In this document: in pieces, positions 1-8,447 of the stretch
Position numbering within the stretch: position 1 is the first letter of the stretch
Layout of the letters: each line of letters begins with the position of its first letter
NCBI RefSeq assembly: GCF_019599505.1
Contig: NZ_RKLT01000003.1
Coordinates: 372,001 to 436,000 of the forward strand
DNA: 64,000 bases
From: Haloarcula nitratireducens
Lineage (GTDB): Archaea > Halobacteriota > Halobacteria > Halobacteriales > Haloarculaceae
Direction: 5' to 3'
Program-made: the position numbers and the translations under genes
Notes under the pieces: model-generated
What the model saw: the letters and a program-made list of their open reading frames with translations, nothing else
Databases searched by the model: none
What the model was told of the DNA's origin: nothing

Positions 1-83
1 CCGACGACCGTCCCGTCTTCGACCGTCTCGGCCGCCGCCTCGCCGGCCGCGCGCTTCGCCGCGTCGGAGCCGCCCTGTTTCAT
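1..83 (-). CDS. rpiA: Ribose-5-phosphate isomerase A, N-terminal fragment
   Basis: The frame starts at an ATG at 83 and leaves the window after about 27 codons. It begins MKQGGSDAAKR and continues through an Ala/Glu-rich stretch ending DGTVVG, the usual opening of haloarchaeal RpiA just before its GLGTGST phosphate-binding loop, which lies outside the window. RpiA interconverts ribose-5-phosphate and ribulose-5-phosphate in the cytosol. It is divergent from the phosphomutase gene at 223. The identification rests on a short N-terminus, so it is moderate. Confidence 0.72.
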   Translation of the reverse strand, partial: MKQGGSDAAKRAAGEAAAETVEDGTVV

Positions 84-222
84 GGGCGAACGTCGCGCCG
101 AGGCGGACAAAACGTTTGTTCTCCGAACCGCTCGGGACGCGAACGGTCCACAGCGTGGGTCTCGGTACCGATATCCGCGGCGTGGCCGGTATCCTTTTGC
201 GCTCGCCGGACGCCCTATCGGT

Positions 223-1539
223 ATGACTCTGTTCGGGACCAGTGGCATTCGCGGACCGGTCGGTGAAACGGTGACGGCGGACCTCGCGCTGTCGGTCGGC
301 CGGGCGCTCGGCGTCGACAGCGACCGCGTCGTGGTGGGAAGGGACCCGCGAGAGAGCGGCGAGTTCCTCCGGTCGGCGCTCGTCGCGGGCCTGCGCGAGA
401 GCGGGACCGACGTGGTGGACGTGGGACTGGCGTCGACGCCGACGGTGGGTCGGGCGGTCGGCTGGCACGACGCCGACGCCGGCGTCTCCGTCACGGCGAG
501 CCACAACCCGCCGCAGGACAACGGGCTGAAACTCTGGCAGCCCTCGGGGCAGGCCTTCGACGCCGAGATGCGCGAGACCATCGAGGGGCGCATCCACGAG
601 GGCGCGTTCGACCCCGCAGACTGGGACGAGAGCGGTGACCTCGAATCGGCCGACGCTCGAACGCCCCACGCCGAGGCCATCCGAGCGGCGCTCGTCGTCG
701 ACTCGCTCGACAGCGACGTCCTCGTCGACGTGGGCAACGGGGCCGGCGGCGTCACCCCCGACGTGTTGCAGTCCCTGGGCTGTCACGTCGAGACGCTCAA
801 CGGCCAGCCGGACAGCGCGTTCCCCGGCCGGCCGAGCGAACCGACGCCCGAGAACTGCGAGTCGTTGGCGACGCTCGTCGAGGCCTCCGACGCCGACGTG
901 GGTATCGCCCACGACGGCGACGCCGACCGGATGCGCGCGGTGGCTGGCGACGGCACTTACCTCTCCGGCGACGTGTTGCTCGCCATCTTCGCGCGGGCCG
1001 CCGCCGAGGCCGGCGAGCGCGTCGCCGTGCCGGTCGATACGAGCCTCGCCGTCGCGGACCACCTCGCCGAGATCGACGTGGAGGTCGAGTACACGCCGGT
1101 CGGCGACGTCTACGTCGCCGACGCCGCGAGCGAACCGGGCGTCGCCTTCGGCGGCGAGCCGAGCGGCGCGTGGATCTGGCCCGACCGGACGCTGTGTCCC
1201 GACGGCCCGCTGGCGGCCTGTACCGCCGTCGCGCTGGACGCCGAGCGCTCGCTCTCCGAGCGGGCCGCCGAGGTGCCCGACTACCCCATCCGTCGGGACA
1301 ACGTCGAAGTCGAGGACAAGGGCGCGGTGATGTCCCGGGTCCGCGACAGCGTCCTCGCCGAGTACGACGACGCCACGACGCTGGACGGCGTCCGCGTCGA
1401 CCTCGGCGACGGCTGGTTCCTGCTGCGAGCCAGCGGCACGCAGCCGCTGATTCGCATCACCGCCGAGGCCCGCGAGGGGGAACGGGCGGACGAGGTGCTG
1501 GCCGCGGCCCGCGAGATCCTGACCGACGCCCGCGAGTGA
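223..1539 (+). CDS. glmM: Phosphoglucosamine mutase / phosphomannomutase (alpha-D-phosphohexomutase)
   Basis: 438-aa cytosolic phosphosugar mutase that moves phosphate between C1 and C6 of a hexose or hexosamine phosphate, feeding nucleotide-sugar synthesis for glycoproteins and glycolipids. All four family motifs are present: the phosphoserine loop TASHNPP with Ser93, the Mg2+ loop DGDADR (Asp231, 233, 235), the sugar-binding loop GGEPSG, and the C-terminal phosphate-binding RASGTQP. I chose the ATG at 223 because MTLFGTSGIRG is the family N-terminus; the open frame upstream to 82 is non-homologous-looking Arg-rich sequence. GlmM and PMM specificity cannot be separated by eye. Confidence 0.9.
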   Translation: MTLFGTSGIRGPVGETVTADLALSVGRALGVDSDRVVVGRDPRESGEFLRSALVAGLRESGTDVVDVGLASTPTVGRAVGWHDADAGVSVTASHNPPQDNGLKLWQPSGQAFDAEMRETIEGRIHEGAFDPADWDESGDLESADARTPHAEAIRAALVVDSLDSDVLVDVGNGAGGVTPDVLQSLGCHVETLNGQPDSAFPGRPSEPTPENCESLATLVEASDADVGIAHDGDADRMRAVAGDGTYLSGDVLLAIFARAAAEAGERVAVPVDTSLAVADHLAEIDVEVEYTPVGDVYVADAASEPGVAFGGEPSGAWIWPDRTLCPDGPLAACTAVALDAERSLSERAAEVPDYPIRRDNVEVEDKGAVMSRVRDSVLAEYDDATTLDGVRVDLGDGWFLLRASGTQPLIRITAEAREGERADEVLAAAREILTDARE

Positions 1540-1645
1540 GCGTGCGAGTGCTACCGCCGCGACTGTCGGCACTCACGGGCTGGCGAGCGCCCCGCGCGAG
1601 CCACGGTCGCGGGACGAGAGAATCGACGCTTCGACCCTGTGTTAG

Positions 1646-1804
1646 CTATCCGCGTCGTGTCGACCGGGCCTCTCGGACGTCGGCCCCGTCCCGGATCTTG
1701 TCCTCGCACTGCGGGCAGACCCGCGGTTTCTCGACCCCGTTCGGCGTAAAGACACGCGCGTAGTCAGCCGTTACAAAATTACCGCAGTTCTGGCATTCCG
1801 GCAT
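1646..1804 (-). CDS. Zinc-ribbon microprotein (DUF7563-like)
   Basis: 52-aa protein with two CxxC knuckles (Cys4/Cys7 and Cys30/Cys33) that should bind one zinc ion, followed by a basic/acidic tail. The N-terminus MPECQNCGNFV matches a very conserved haloarchaeal family that I believe is catalogued as DUF7563. Function is unknown; small zinc proteins of this kind are often regulators or assembly factors. A TATA-like ACGATATAG lies about 25 nt upstream (around 1825), fitting a leaderless transcript. Confidence 0.78.
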   Translation of the reverse strand: MPECQNCGNFVTADYARVFTPNGVEKPRVCPQCEDKIRDGADVREARSTRRG

Positions 1805-2040
1805 ACACCTGCACAGGACGCACTATATCGTCTTAATTGTTGGTGGTCTGGTAAGTGGTGGCACACCGGACGCGTGCCGATCGCACGCGGGGCCAGAACT
1901 CGCTCGTGACGGTGTACGGTGCCGTCTTCCGCGAGCTCGACGACGCCTGAACAGGAGCGGTATCCGAGTGCCAGCGGGGGAACGAGGGCGTTTCCCCTCT
2001 CTGCGAGAAGCGACTTTCGTCGGTTACCCCGGACGGGACC

Positions 2041-3096
2041 TCACCGCTGCGAGTCCCGCAGGATCAACGGTTCGATCGCCAGCGTTCGCTTCGCGACGGT
2101 GACGATTCGCAGCACGTAGGAGGTGAACAGGAGGAACGGTACCAGCGTAATCGTGAACGCGGCACCGATGAGCACCGTCACGTGTGCGACCCCGAACGTG
2201 TTTCCGGGAAGCGTCGCCCCGGTAACGGTGGTGAGCATGACGCCGGCGACGAGCAGCGCCGGAATCGCCGCGTACAGGATCAACTGCGAGAGGGTGACCA
2301 ACGCCCACTCGAAGTACAGCGTCTTCACGTGCTCCCTGGCCGGGCCGAAGAGGGAGAGCGCCGTCTTCAGCTCCGTGAGAAGCGTGTTCTCCGGCTCGCC
2401 GAGGTCTTCCGCGTGGTCGTTCGCGATGCGTTCGACCTGGTATATCTTCCAGCCGTAGTTGTAGTTGAGCGCCGCGAAGAGCACGTCGAAGGTCCCGAAC
2501 TTGGCGCCGTCGAGTTGCTCGCGCACCGTCTCGGAGTTCTCGGTGAGGCTCTCGGTGAACTCGTCGACCTCCCACTGGAGCTGGTCGCTGTCGATGTCGC
2601 TCAACCCGTCGTGAACCGCGTTCGCGCGCTGCTCGGCCACGTCGACGAGATTGCGGAGGAACGCCGACGGATCGGCCGGACTCGGCGAGCCGATGAGTTC
2701 CTCGGTGTAGTCCCGGAAGTCCATCGAGTTCTCCATGCGGCTGCGCTGCTCTCCCAGCGGGCCGTTCTCCTGAGAGAGCACTAATTGGCCGATCGTCACG
2801 ACGAGGGTCGTCCCCGTGATTATCGCGCCGATCATCGTGGAGAACATCGTCTCGATCGTGTCCCCCGACTCGAGCTGTGGGAGGAGCGGCGGCGGCAGAA
2901 GCGTCACGAGCACCACGAAGAGGACGAAGATCGCGAGCGCTAACACGGCGGTGACGTGCCACCGATTCGCGGCGAGCAACAGCCAGATCTTGACGCGGCT
3001 CTCCCCGGCGCGGTCGCGCATCGTGTTGGCGGTGCTGACGTCGACATCGGTGCTCACGTCCGGATTCGCCTCGCCGTCGACGGAATCGGGGCTCAC
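2041..3096 (-). CDS. Conserved haloarchaeal membrane protein, unknown function
   Basis: 351 aa, GTG start at 3096. Two hydrophobic helices near residues 45-67 and 85-110 are followed by about 150 mostly charged residues and then two more hydrophobic helices near the C-terminus, so the central domain is probably cytosolic. No catalytic motif was recognised. The start overlaps the stop of the DUF4177 gene upstream (GTGA overlap), so the two are translationally coupled and likely act together. The architecture suggests a sensor or scaffold, but this is only inference. Confidence 0.7.
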   Translation of the reverse strand: MSPDSVDGEANPDVSTDVDVSTANTMRDRAGESRVKIWLLLAANRWHVTAVLALAIFVLFVVLVTLLPPPLLPQLESGDTIETMFSTMIGAIITGTTLVVTIGQLVLSQENGPLGEQRSRMENSMDFRDYTEELIGSPSPADPSAFLRNLVDVAEQRANAVHDGLSDIDSDQLQWEVDEFTESLTENSETVREQLDGAKFGTFDVLFAALNYNYGWKIYQVERIANDHAEDLGEPENTLLTELKTALSLFGPAREHVKTLYFEWALVTLSQLILYAAIPALLVAGVMLTTVTGATLPGNTFGVAHVTVLIGAAFTITLVPFLLFTSYVLRIVTVAKRTLAIEPLILRDSQR

Positions 3097-3314
3097 GACG
3101 ACTCGCTCTCGCTATCGGCGGTCGACCGTGCGGGCCGCTCGAACACGACGAACTTGGTACCGCCGCCGGTGTAATCGATCGTCTCGACGAGCCGCCATCC
3201 CTCCGCGGCGAGCTCGTTCAGCTCCGACTTCGGGTCCTCGGACTCCTTCTTCGTCTCTCCGCGGGGAACTCTGAGCGTCTCGTACTCCCAGCGCTCGCTC
3301 TTCGGCTGACTCAT
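3093..3314 (-). CDS. DUF4177-like small protein
   Basis: 73 aa. The pattern ...WEYETLRVP...LNELAAEGWRLVETI...VVFERP is the typical DUF4177 fold: a beta strand, an amphipathic helix ending in EGWRLV, then a second strand. Members are small cytosolic proteins of unknown role that often sit next to membrane proteins. Here the stop codon overlaps the GTG start of the membrane protein downstream, indicating one operon. The Ser/Glu-rich C-terminal tail is haloarchaeal in style. Confidence 0.8.
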   Translation of the reverse strand: MSQPKSERWEYETLRVPRGETKKESEDPKSELNELAAEGWRLVETIDYTGGGTKFVVFERPARSTADSESESS

Positions 3315-3484
3315 AGGTGAAACGTTGCCGTCGGAGTCGGATAACGGTGGTCGATTCGGACGAGAACGGATCGCTCGATCATCCGAGACGCATCAGTTCG
3401 GCACGTCGTGAGCGCGAGGCCGCCGAGCTACGCGATCGCCGCGTAGCCGGCGACGTGCCGAACAGATGGCGGCGGCTCGCTCGG

Positions 3485-4063
3485 TCAGAACTCGCTCGTG
3501 ACGGTGCCGTCCTCGGCGAGTTCGATGACGCCGTCGAAGCGCTCGCGGAACGCCTCCACCGTCTCGTCGTCGTGCACCTCGTCGGCGAGGTGGAACAGGC
3601 CGACGGCGTCGTACTCCGCCAGCAGTTCGAGGATGTCGGCGACGGCCTCTAGGGCTCGTTCCTCGTCGGCGTAGTAGATGAGTTCGGTCACCGAGTCGAA
3701 GCTCACGCGCAGTTTGCCGTCGTGTTCTTTCAGAAACGCCTCCGTCTCCTCGACGATCCCCTCTAGGTCGTCCGGCGCGGAGGCGTAACGGACGTTCTCG
3801 GACTGGCGACGGGTGTACCCCCGCTCGACCGAGAGCGTATCGAGGATGCTCGCGCTCTCCTCGTCGACCTCGTAGTACTCCAGTTTCTGTTTGACTTCGC
3901 GGGCGGTGGTTCGAGTCGAGATGACCAACATCGCGTCGGTGTCCGTCGCGAGGAACTCCGTGTCGATCCGGTCCGTCTCGCCCGTGCTCGGGTGCAAGAG
4001 GAGGATGCCGGTCCCGCCCTCGACGCTGTCTGGCGTGTTGTCGATAGCCAGCGTATACTCCAT
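3485..4063 (-). CDS. KaiC/RadA-like protein with degenerate P-loop (DUF7090-like)
   Basis: 192 aa, cytosolic. The order of elements resembles a KaiC/RadA ATPase core: a strand plus loop LLHPSTGETDRID where a Walker A would be, a strand MLVISTRTT, a region of alternating helices and strands, and VSFDSVTELIYY in the Walker B position. The GKT/S signature is replaced (GETD), so nucleotide binding is doubtful. Haloarchaea carry several such degenerate paralogues (DUF7090/DUF7504-like), some linked to signalling. Function here is unknown. Confidence 0.65.
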   Translation of the reverse strand: MEYTLAIDNTPDSVEGGTGILLLHPSTGETDRIDTEFLATDTDAMLVISTRTTAREVKQKLEYYEVDEESASILDTLSVERGYTRRQSENVRYASAPDDLEGIVEETEAFLKEHDGKLRVSFDSVTELIYYADEERALEAVADILELLAEYDAVGLFHLADEVHDDETVEAFRERFDGVIELAEDGTVTSEF

Positions 4064-4169
4064 ATGAGCGGGAAAGCGGGGGGACGCGCATTAAGTCTGC
4101 GGGTCTCGCTAGCTATCGTTGGTGCTGGGAGTGGTCTCTGAGTCGGAAACCGGTATTAGAACGGATGAG

Positions 4170-4187
4170 ACAGCCAGAAAGCCCCGC
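4170..4187 (+). repeat. Short dispersed motif, copy 1
   Basis: ACAGCCAGAAAGCCCCGC. It is an inverted match (17 of 18) to 5012-5029, so the pair brackets about 860 bp holding the CBS-domain gene. Other copies lie at 4964 and 28035. It lies in the intergenic gap between the KaiC-like gene and the CBS gene. Confidence 0.6.
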
Positions 4188-4286
4188 TAGCAACGGTTAG
4201 ACCGTCTGCCATCAAAGCTAGGAATGCAACCGGATTTGTTGAAATCCTCAGAAGAGGACATATTCTGATTCGGTGCGGTCGATATA

Positions 4287-4301
4287 GGAGGTGTATCCTC
4301 C
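4287..4301 (-). terminator. Possible terminator hairpin downstream of CBS gene
   Basis: GGAGG-TGTAT-CCTCC is a 5-bp stem with a 5-nt loop, 26 nt beyond the CBS gene's stop. No strong U-tract follows on the minus strand, so the call is weak. Confidence 0.3.
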
Positions 4302-4327
4302 GATTTCGGTGCGCTCGCCTGTGGCCC

Positions 4328-4705
4328 TTATTTCGAAAGGTAAGCAGTCACGTCGGTCGAGGAAATCATCCCAACGTAATCGTCGTCGACGACAGGGAGG
4401 TGTTTGATACCGTACGTGGTCATCATCGCGGCGACCTCCTCCATATAATTGTCCGGGGAAGCGGTTTCGACGTCGGTCGTCATTACGTCCGCTACCTGTA
4501 ACTCGGCGACGTTTCGTCCGTCAGCCACGGCGGCAAGTACGTCGGTACTACTGATGATGGCCCGCGGTGTGGTTTTGACGACCAGAGCGTTGACTTCCTT
4601 CCCTCTCATCTGTTGTACGGCTTCCTCGACCGTCGCATCCGCCGAGATCATCTCGAGGGGGCTGGACATGACTTCTTCGACAGTAACTCTATCGCTGGGA
4701 CTCAT
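4328..4705 (-). CDS. Two-CBS-domain protein
   Basis: 125-aa protein made almost wholly of a CBS pair (Bateman module): one CBS from about residue 10 (VEEVMSSPLEMI... to DVLAAV) and a second from about 66 (VADVMTTDVETA... to MISSTDVTAYL). Such stand-alone modules bind adenine nucleotides and regulate partner proteins according to energy state. The ATG at 4705 is preferred to an upstream ATG at 4753 because the CBS fold begins right after it and a TATA-like TATCTTAG lies about 25 nt upstream. The gene sits alone, inside a short inverted repeat. Confidence 0.85.
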   Translation of the reverse strand: MSPSDRVTVEEVMSSPLEMISADATVEEAVQQMRGKEVNALVVKTTPRAIISSTDVLAAVADGRNVAELQVADVMTTDVETASPDNYMEEVAAMMTTYGIKHLPVVDDDYVGMISSTDVTAYLSK

Positions 4706-4963
4706 ATTCTGAGAAACGGACGCGAGTACTAAGATAGTTTCTTGTAACGGCAACGGCCCTCCCTTCGGAGCCGAGAAAGTGCCAGAAGACTCCCTTTAGC
4801 GGATACAGAGGTGGAGATACGCGTATTGTATTCGTCACGAAGCGGCGAACCTCGTTCGAACCTGATAGACAGTTCACTGGTCAATTCGCAACTCTAACTA
4901 ACGTCTGTTTCACGGGCATTTATATTAGAAGAATAGAATTTCGACGGAGCCATGCGGCCAAGG

Positions 4964-4980
4964 ACAGCCAGAAATTCCCC
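4964..4980 (+). repeat. Short dispersed motif, copy 2 (partial)
   Basis: ACAGCCAGAAATTCCCC, identical to copy 1 for the first 12 bases. It faces copy 3 at 5012 in inverted orientation 31 bp away. Confidence 0.5.
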
Positions 4981-5011
4981 TTCAGTCCCCTCCGATTGAA
5001 CGTTCCACGAG

Positions 5012-5029
5012 GCGGGGCTTTCCGGCTGT
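5012..5029 (-). repeat. Short dispersed motif, copy 3 (inverted)
   Basis: Reverse complement reads ACAGCCGGAAAGCCCCGC, one mismatch from copy 1. Together with copy 1 it forms long-range terminal-inverted-repeat-like ends of an 860-bp segment. Confidence 0.6.
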
Positions 5030-5074
5030 TCGTACTATTACTGCGGCCGGTCGTTCCGTTCCCGGATACCCGAC

Positions 5075-5518
5075 CTAGAACACGCTGTCGGCGGTGGCGG
5101 CCCCGACGACGCTGAAGATGGCACCGACCGCGACGGCCTTCAGCGTCGTCACGGCGACCGACATCGACGTGGGGTCTTCGAGAATCTCGTTGTCCACGAG
5201 GAAGGCGTCGGGAGCGGTGAAGACGAGCGCCAGTACCACCACGGAGCCGAAAGAGACGAGCATCAGCGAGACGAAGCGGACGGGGACGCCGGCGACCTCC
5301 GCCTCGCGTTCGAGGTCGCGGTCGGCGTCGGCCTTGTACAGCGCCCCGTAGCCGATGGCGAAGACGATGGCGGCGACGAGCGCGGCGTGGTAGAGCGTCA
5401 TGTTCGCCGCCAGCACCCACACCTCCTCGGTGACGACGAACGGCCCGGCGAGTAAGAATCCGCCGACCACCTGCTGAGCGGTGTCGGCGAGTCGATAACG
5501 GCGGCGGCGGCGGCGCAT
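5075..5518 (-). CDS. DUF2391-like integral membrane protein
   Basis: 147 aa with about four transmembrane helices: residues ~17-35 (GGFLLAGPFVVTEEVW), ~40-60, ~82-105 and ~125-145. The PFVVTEEVW signature and size match the TIGR02587/DUF2391 family of small integral membrane proteins of unknown function. The basic N-terminus (MRRRRRRYR) starts at the ATG at 5518; the longer frame upstream overlaps the divergent methyltransferase and is rejected. No operon partner. Confidence 0.72.
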   Translation of the reverse strand: MRRRRRRYRLADTAQQVVGGFLLAGPFVVTEEVWVLAANMTLYHAALVAAIVFAIGYGALYKADADRDLEREAEVAGVPVRFVSLMLVSFGSVVVLALVFTAPDAFLVDNEILEDPTSMSVAVTTLKAVAVGAIFSVVGAATADSVF

Positions 5519-5614
5519 ATCAGTTCGTGGACACCCGCCGGTAAAACGTTCTCGAAGTTTCGGGAGACGGCGCGAGTCGAAGGGGGTTTTGCCCCGGCTA
5601 TCCCACCCCGAACC

Positions 5615-6298
5615 ATGAGCGTCAGCGACGAGTTCGACGACTGGGCGGCGCGGGGGAAAGACCGCGGGATGGAGGACCGGCACTGGCACACCGCGAAGCA
5701 CGTCCTCGCGCGGATGCCCGTCGAGTCGGGCGACACCGTCCTCGACCTGGGCTGTGGAAGCGGTTACGCCGGCCGCGCCCTGAAGGAGACGAAAGACGCC
5801 GGCCGAGCCTACGGCATCGACGCCTCGCCGTCGATGGCCGAGAACGCCCGCTCGTACACCGACGACCCGGACGTGGGCTACCTCGTCGGCGACTTCGAAC
5901 GCCTCCCCTTCGAGTCCGACAGCGTGGACCACTGCTTCTCGATGGAGGCGTTCTACTACGCGAGCGACCCGAGCGCCGTCTTAGGGGAGGTGGCGCGCGT
6001 CCTCCGCTCCGGCGGCACCTTCCACTGTGCCGTAAACTACTACGAGGGGAACGTCCACTCGCACGGCTGGGACGACCTCGTGGACGTGCCGATGACGCGC
6101 TGGAGCGCCGCCGAGTACCGCGAGGCCTTCCGCGAGGCGGGGCTCTCGGTCGCGGTTCAGGACAACGTCCCCGACCGCGAGATCGAGATCCCGCCCGAGA
6201 GCGAGTTCCCGACCGACGAGTGGGAGACCCGCGAGGCGATGGTCGAGCGCTACCGGGAGTTCGGGACGCTCGTCACCGTCGGCGTCGCCCCCCAGTAG
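5615..6298 (+). CDS. Class I SAM-dependent methyltransferase (Methyltransf_11/UbiE type)
   Basis: 227-aa cytosolic Rossmann-fold methyltransferase. Motif I VLDLGCGSGYAG (about residues 43-54) binds S-adenosylmethionine; motif II is GIDASPSM, post-motif II GDFERLPFESDSVD carries the acidic residue contacting adenine, and motif III is VARVLRSGGTFHC. The substrate cannot be inferred. It is divergent from DUF2391 and precedes an AI-2E transporter on the same strand with a 79-bp gap. Confidence 0.85.
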   Translation: MSVSDEFDDWAARGKDRGMEDRHWHTAKHVLARMPVESGDTVLDLGCGSGYAGRALKETKDAGRAYGIDASPSMAENARSYTDDPDVGYLVGDFERLPFESDSVDHCFSMEAFYYASDPSAVLGEVARVLRSGGTFHCAVNYYEGNVHSHGWDDLVDVPMTRWSAAEYREAFREAGLSVAVQDNVPDREIEIPPESEFPTDEWETREAMVERYREFGTLVTVGVAPQ

Positions 6299-6377
6299 AC
6301 AGTCCCGACCGCTCACCGCCCCGGATACGAGAGGCGCGCGCAGGAACGTTTTAGTCACCCGCTCGGAAAGGTAGGGC

Positions 6378-7382
6378 GTGGTTACGCAGCAGCGACGGTA
6401 CGTGCTCGCGGGTCTGCTCGTCGGACTGGGACTGCTGACGACGGTTCTCCTGTCGACCGTGCTGGCGACCGTCTTCTTCGCGATAACCGTCGCTTACGTC
6501 CTCTTTCCGCTCTCCGAGTGGTTCACTGGTCACGGGCTCTCCGAGCGGCTCGCGGCGGCGGTGACGACCCTCGTCGCCTTCGTGGGCGGGTCGCTCGTCC
6601 TCCTGCCGCCGGTCGCCGTGCTGTACTTCCGTCGCCGTGACCTCCTCGGGTTCCTCCGACAGATCCCCGACTCGGTGACGCTCGTCCTCGGCGAGATGCG
6701 TTACACGGTCGACCTCGGAGCGACGCTTTCGGACGCCGTCGGTTTCCTCGGGAGTTTCGCGGTCGGTCTGGCCAGCGCGGCCCCCATCCTCGCGCTGAAG
6801 GTCGTGCTGTTCACGATCCTCGTCTACGCGATGCTGTGGCAGCCGAGCGCCCCCGGTCGCGTCGTGTACCGGACGGTTCCGCAACCGTATCACGACGTCG
6901 TCACGCGCTTTCACGAACGCCTGCGCGGGACGCTGTACGCCCTCTACGTCCTGCAGGTGGCGACGGCCTTCGGCACGTTCGCGATGGCGTGGGTCGTCTT
7001 CGCGCTGCTGGGCTATCAGAGCGCGTTCTCGCTGGCGGTCGTCGCCGGCATCCTCCAGTTCGTCCCCGTGGTCGGGCCGAGCGTGGTGGTCGTCGCCATC
7101 GCCGTCGCGGACGCGGTCATGGGCGACTTCGTCGGGGCGGTGCTGGTGACCGTGCTGGGCCTCGTCCTCGTCGGCTTCCTCCCCGACGCGGTCATCCGGC
7201 CGCGACTCGCCCGCTACACGACGGGGATGCCCGCCAGCCTCTACTTCGTCGGCTTCACCGGCGGCGTGCTGTCGCTCGGGCTGGTCGGCTTCATCGCCGG
7301 GCCGGTCGTCGTCGCGCTCCTGGTCGAGGCGGCGAACCTACTGGCCGAGGAGCGCGGGCCGGAACAGCAGCAGTTGTCGTAG
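6378..7382 (+). CDS. AI-2E family transporter (PerM-like permease)
   Basis: 334 aa, GTG start at 6378. About eight hydrophobic segments: two at residues 8-40, one near 65-85, a soluble stretch with an amphipathic helix at 90-150, then paired helices through residue 325. The conserved GILQFVPVVGPSVV and the late VGFIAGPVVVALLVEA segment are typical of the AI-2E/PerM exporter family. In bacteria members export autoinducer-2 or Na+/H+; the archaeal substrate is unknown. No partner gene is evident; it ends 13 bp from the converging rhodanese gene. Confidence 0.82.
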   Translation: MVTQQRRYVLAGLLVGLGLLTTVLLSTVLATVFFAITVAYVLFPLSEWFTGHGLSERLAAAVTTLVAFVGGSLVLLPPVAVLYFRRRDLLGFLRQIPDSVTLVLGEMRYTVDLGATLSDAVGFLGSFAVGLASAAPILALKVVLFTILVYAMLWQPSAPGRVVYRTVPQPYHDVVTRFHERLRGTLYALYVLQVATAFGTFAMAWVVFALLGYQSAFSLAVVAGILQFVPVVGPSVVVVAIAVADAVMGDFVGAVLVTVLGLVLVGFLPDAVIRPRLARYTTGMPASLYFVGFTGGVLSLGLVGFIAGPVVVALLVEAANLLAEERGPEQQQLS

Positions 7383-7395
7383 TCGACTCCGCGCT

Positions 7396-8181
7396 TCACT
7401 CGGCCTCGCCAGTCTCCAGCGGCCGGTCTTCTTCCTCCCACTCCGTGAGGCTGCCCTCGTAGAAATCGACGTCCTCGAAGCCCAGGTGCCGGAGGACGAC
7501 GTAGGTGTGGCTGATGCGCCGGGCCGTGTTGCAGTAGAGGACGATCCGCTTCTCGGGGACGACGCCCGCCGATTCGAGGGCGGCCAGCGCGTCCTCGCGC
7601 GGGAGGATGCCGCGGGTCTCGTCGTCGACGAGGTCGCGCCAGTCCAGCAGCACCGCGCCGGGGATGTGACCCGCGGCGTACTCCTCGTCCTCGCGGGTAT
7701 CGACGAGGACGGCGTCGGGGTCGTCCGCGGCGTCGGCCACCGTCTCGGCGTCCACGAGCGGCGTCGTCTCCGGCGGCGAGACGCCGTACTCCGTCGGCTC
7801 GACGTCGGGAGCTTCGCTCTCCGTTCCGCGCTTGAGTTGCCAACTGGAGAAGTCGCCGTCGAGTAAGTGGAGCCGCTCGGGGTCGTGGCCGAGCAGCTCG
7901 GCGGTGACGAGAAACCGCGCCGCGAAGACGCCGTGGTGGTCGTCGTAGGCCAGGATCTCGCTGTCGGCGTCGATACCCGCCTCCGAGAGCAGGGCGGCCC
8001 ACTCCTCGTCGCTCGGCAGCATCCCCTCGCCGCCGGAGCCGGTCCGGAACTCGTCGAAGGGGACGTTCACGGCCCCCGGCAGGTGACCGAGGCCGTCGTA
8101 CTCCCAACCGTCCCGGACGTCGACGATGCGCAGGTCCGCGCCCTGGTCGGCGACCCACGACGCGGAGACGATGTCTGTCAT
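7396..8181 (-). CDS. tssA: Two-domain sulfurtransferase (rhodanese), TssA-like
   Basis: 261 aa, two rhodanese domains (about 5-120 and 140-255). The catalytic loop of the second domain is intact, CNTARRIS with Cys217, while the first domain has Asp80 where the cysteine would be, the usual inactive/active arrangement of thiosulfate or 3-mercaptopyruvate sulfurtransferases. It should transfer sulfane sulfur to cyanide or thiol acceptors in the cytosol. It is divergent from a second rhodanese across a 266-bp promoter region; this pairing matches the tssA/tssB arrangement of haloarchaea. Confidence 0.87.
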   Translation of the reverse strand: MTDIVSASWVADQGADLRIVDVRDGWEYDGLGHLPGAVNVPFDEFRTGSGGEGMLPSDEEWAALLSEAGIDADSEILAYDDHHGVFAARFLVTAELLGHDPERLHLLDGDFSSWQLKRGTESEAPDVEPTEYGVSPPETTPLVDAETVADAADDPDAVLVDTREDEEYAAGHIPGAVLLDWRDLVDDETRGILPREDALAALESAGVVPEKRIVLYCNTARRISHTYVVLRHLGFEDVDFYEGSLTEWEEEDRPLETGEAE

Positions 8182-8411
8182 CGCCCGTCGGTTCCCGCTC
8201 CGCCCGCTTGAAGACTCTCATCGGGACCGGTCGAAGGTGCTGGCAACTGTTGCCGGCTGTGTCGCGACTCGGTTTCCGAAATCGCCGAAACGGCTACCCC
8301 GTCCCTCGTTCCGGGCCGCTCGGCGTCGCGGATCACCAGCGCGGATTCGTTCGATGGAGGCAACATATGCCGACAGGGGGGAGGAGTGGTCGTACATGCC
8401 GACACTCGTGG

Positions 8412-8420
8412 TAATATATG
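8412..8420 (+). promoter_or_regulatory. TATA box of tssB
   Basis: TAATATATG is centred about 31 nt upstream of the ATG at 8448 in an otherwise GC-rich gap, the spacing expected for a nearly leaderless haloarchaeal transcript. Confidence 0.55.
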
Positions 8421-8447
8421 GGTGGTGGACCAACGGTTCAACGCACT

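Larger units (their letters stand above)
4706..5074. other. 369-bp gap with no convincing gene
   Basis: The region is more AT-rich than its surroundings and holds the leaderless promoter of the CBS gene plus two copies of a short repeated motif (4964 and 5012). A 62-codon minus-strand frame at 4689-4877 overlaps the CBS promoter and has no family features. I see no RNA gene. Confidence 0.6.

Noticed and set aside
4689..4877. 62-codon minus-strand frame upstream of the CBS gene
   Set aside because: Overlaps the CBS promoter and start; no conserved pattern.
8218..8447. Small frames in the gap between the rhodanese genes
   Set aside because: All overlap the divergent promoter region and show Arg/Ser-rich random composition.
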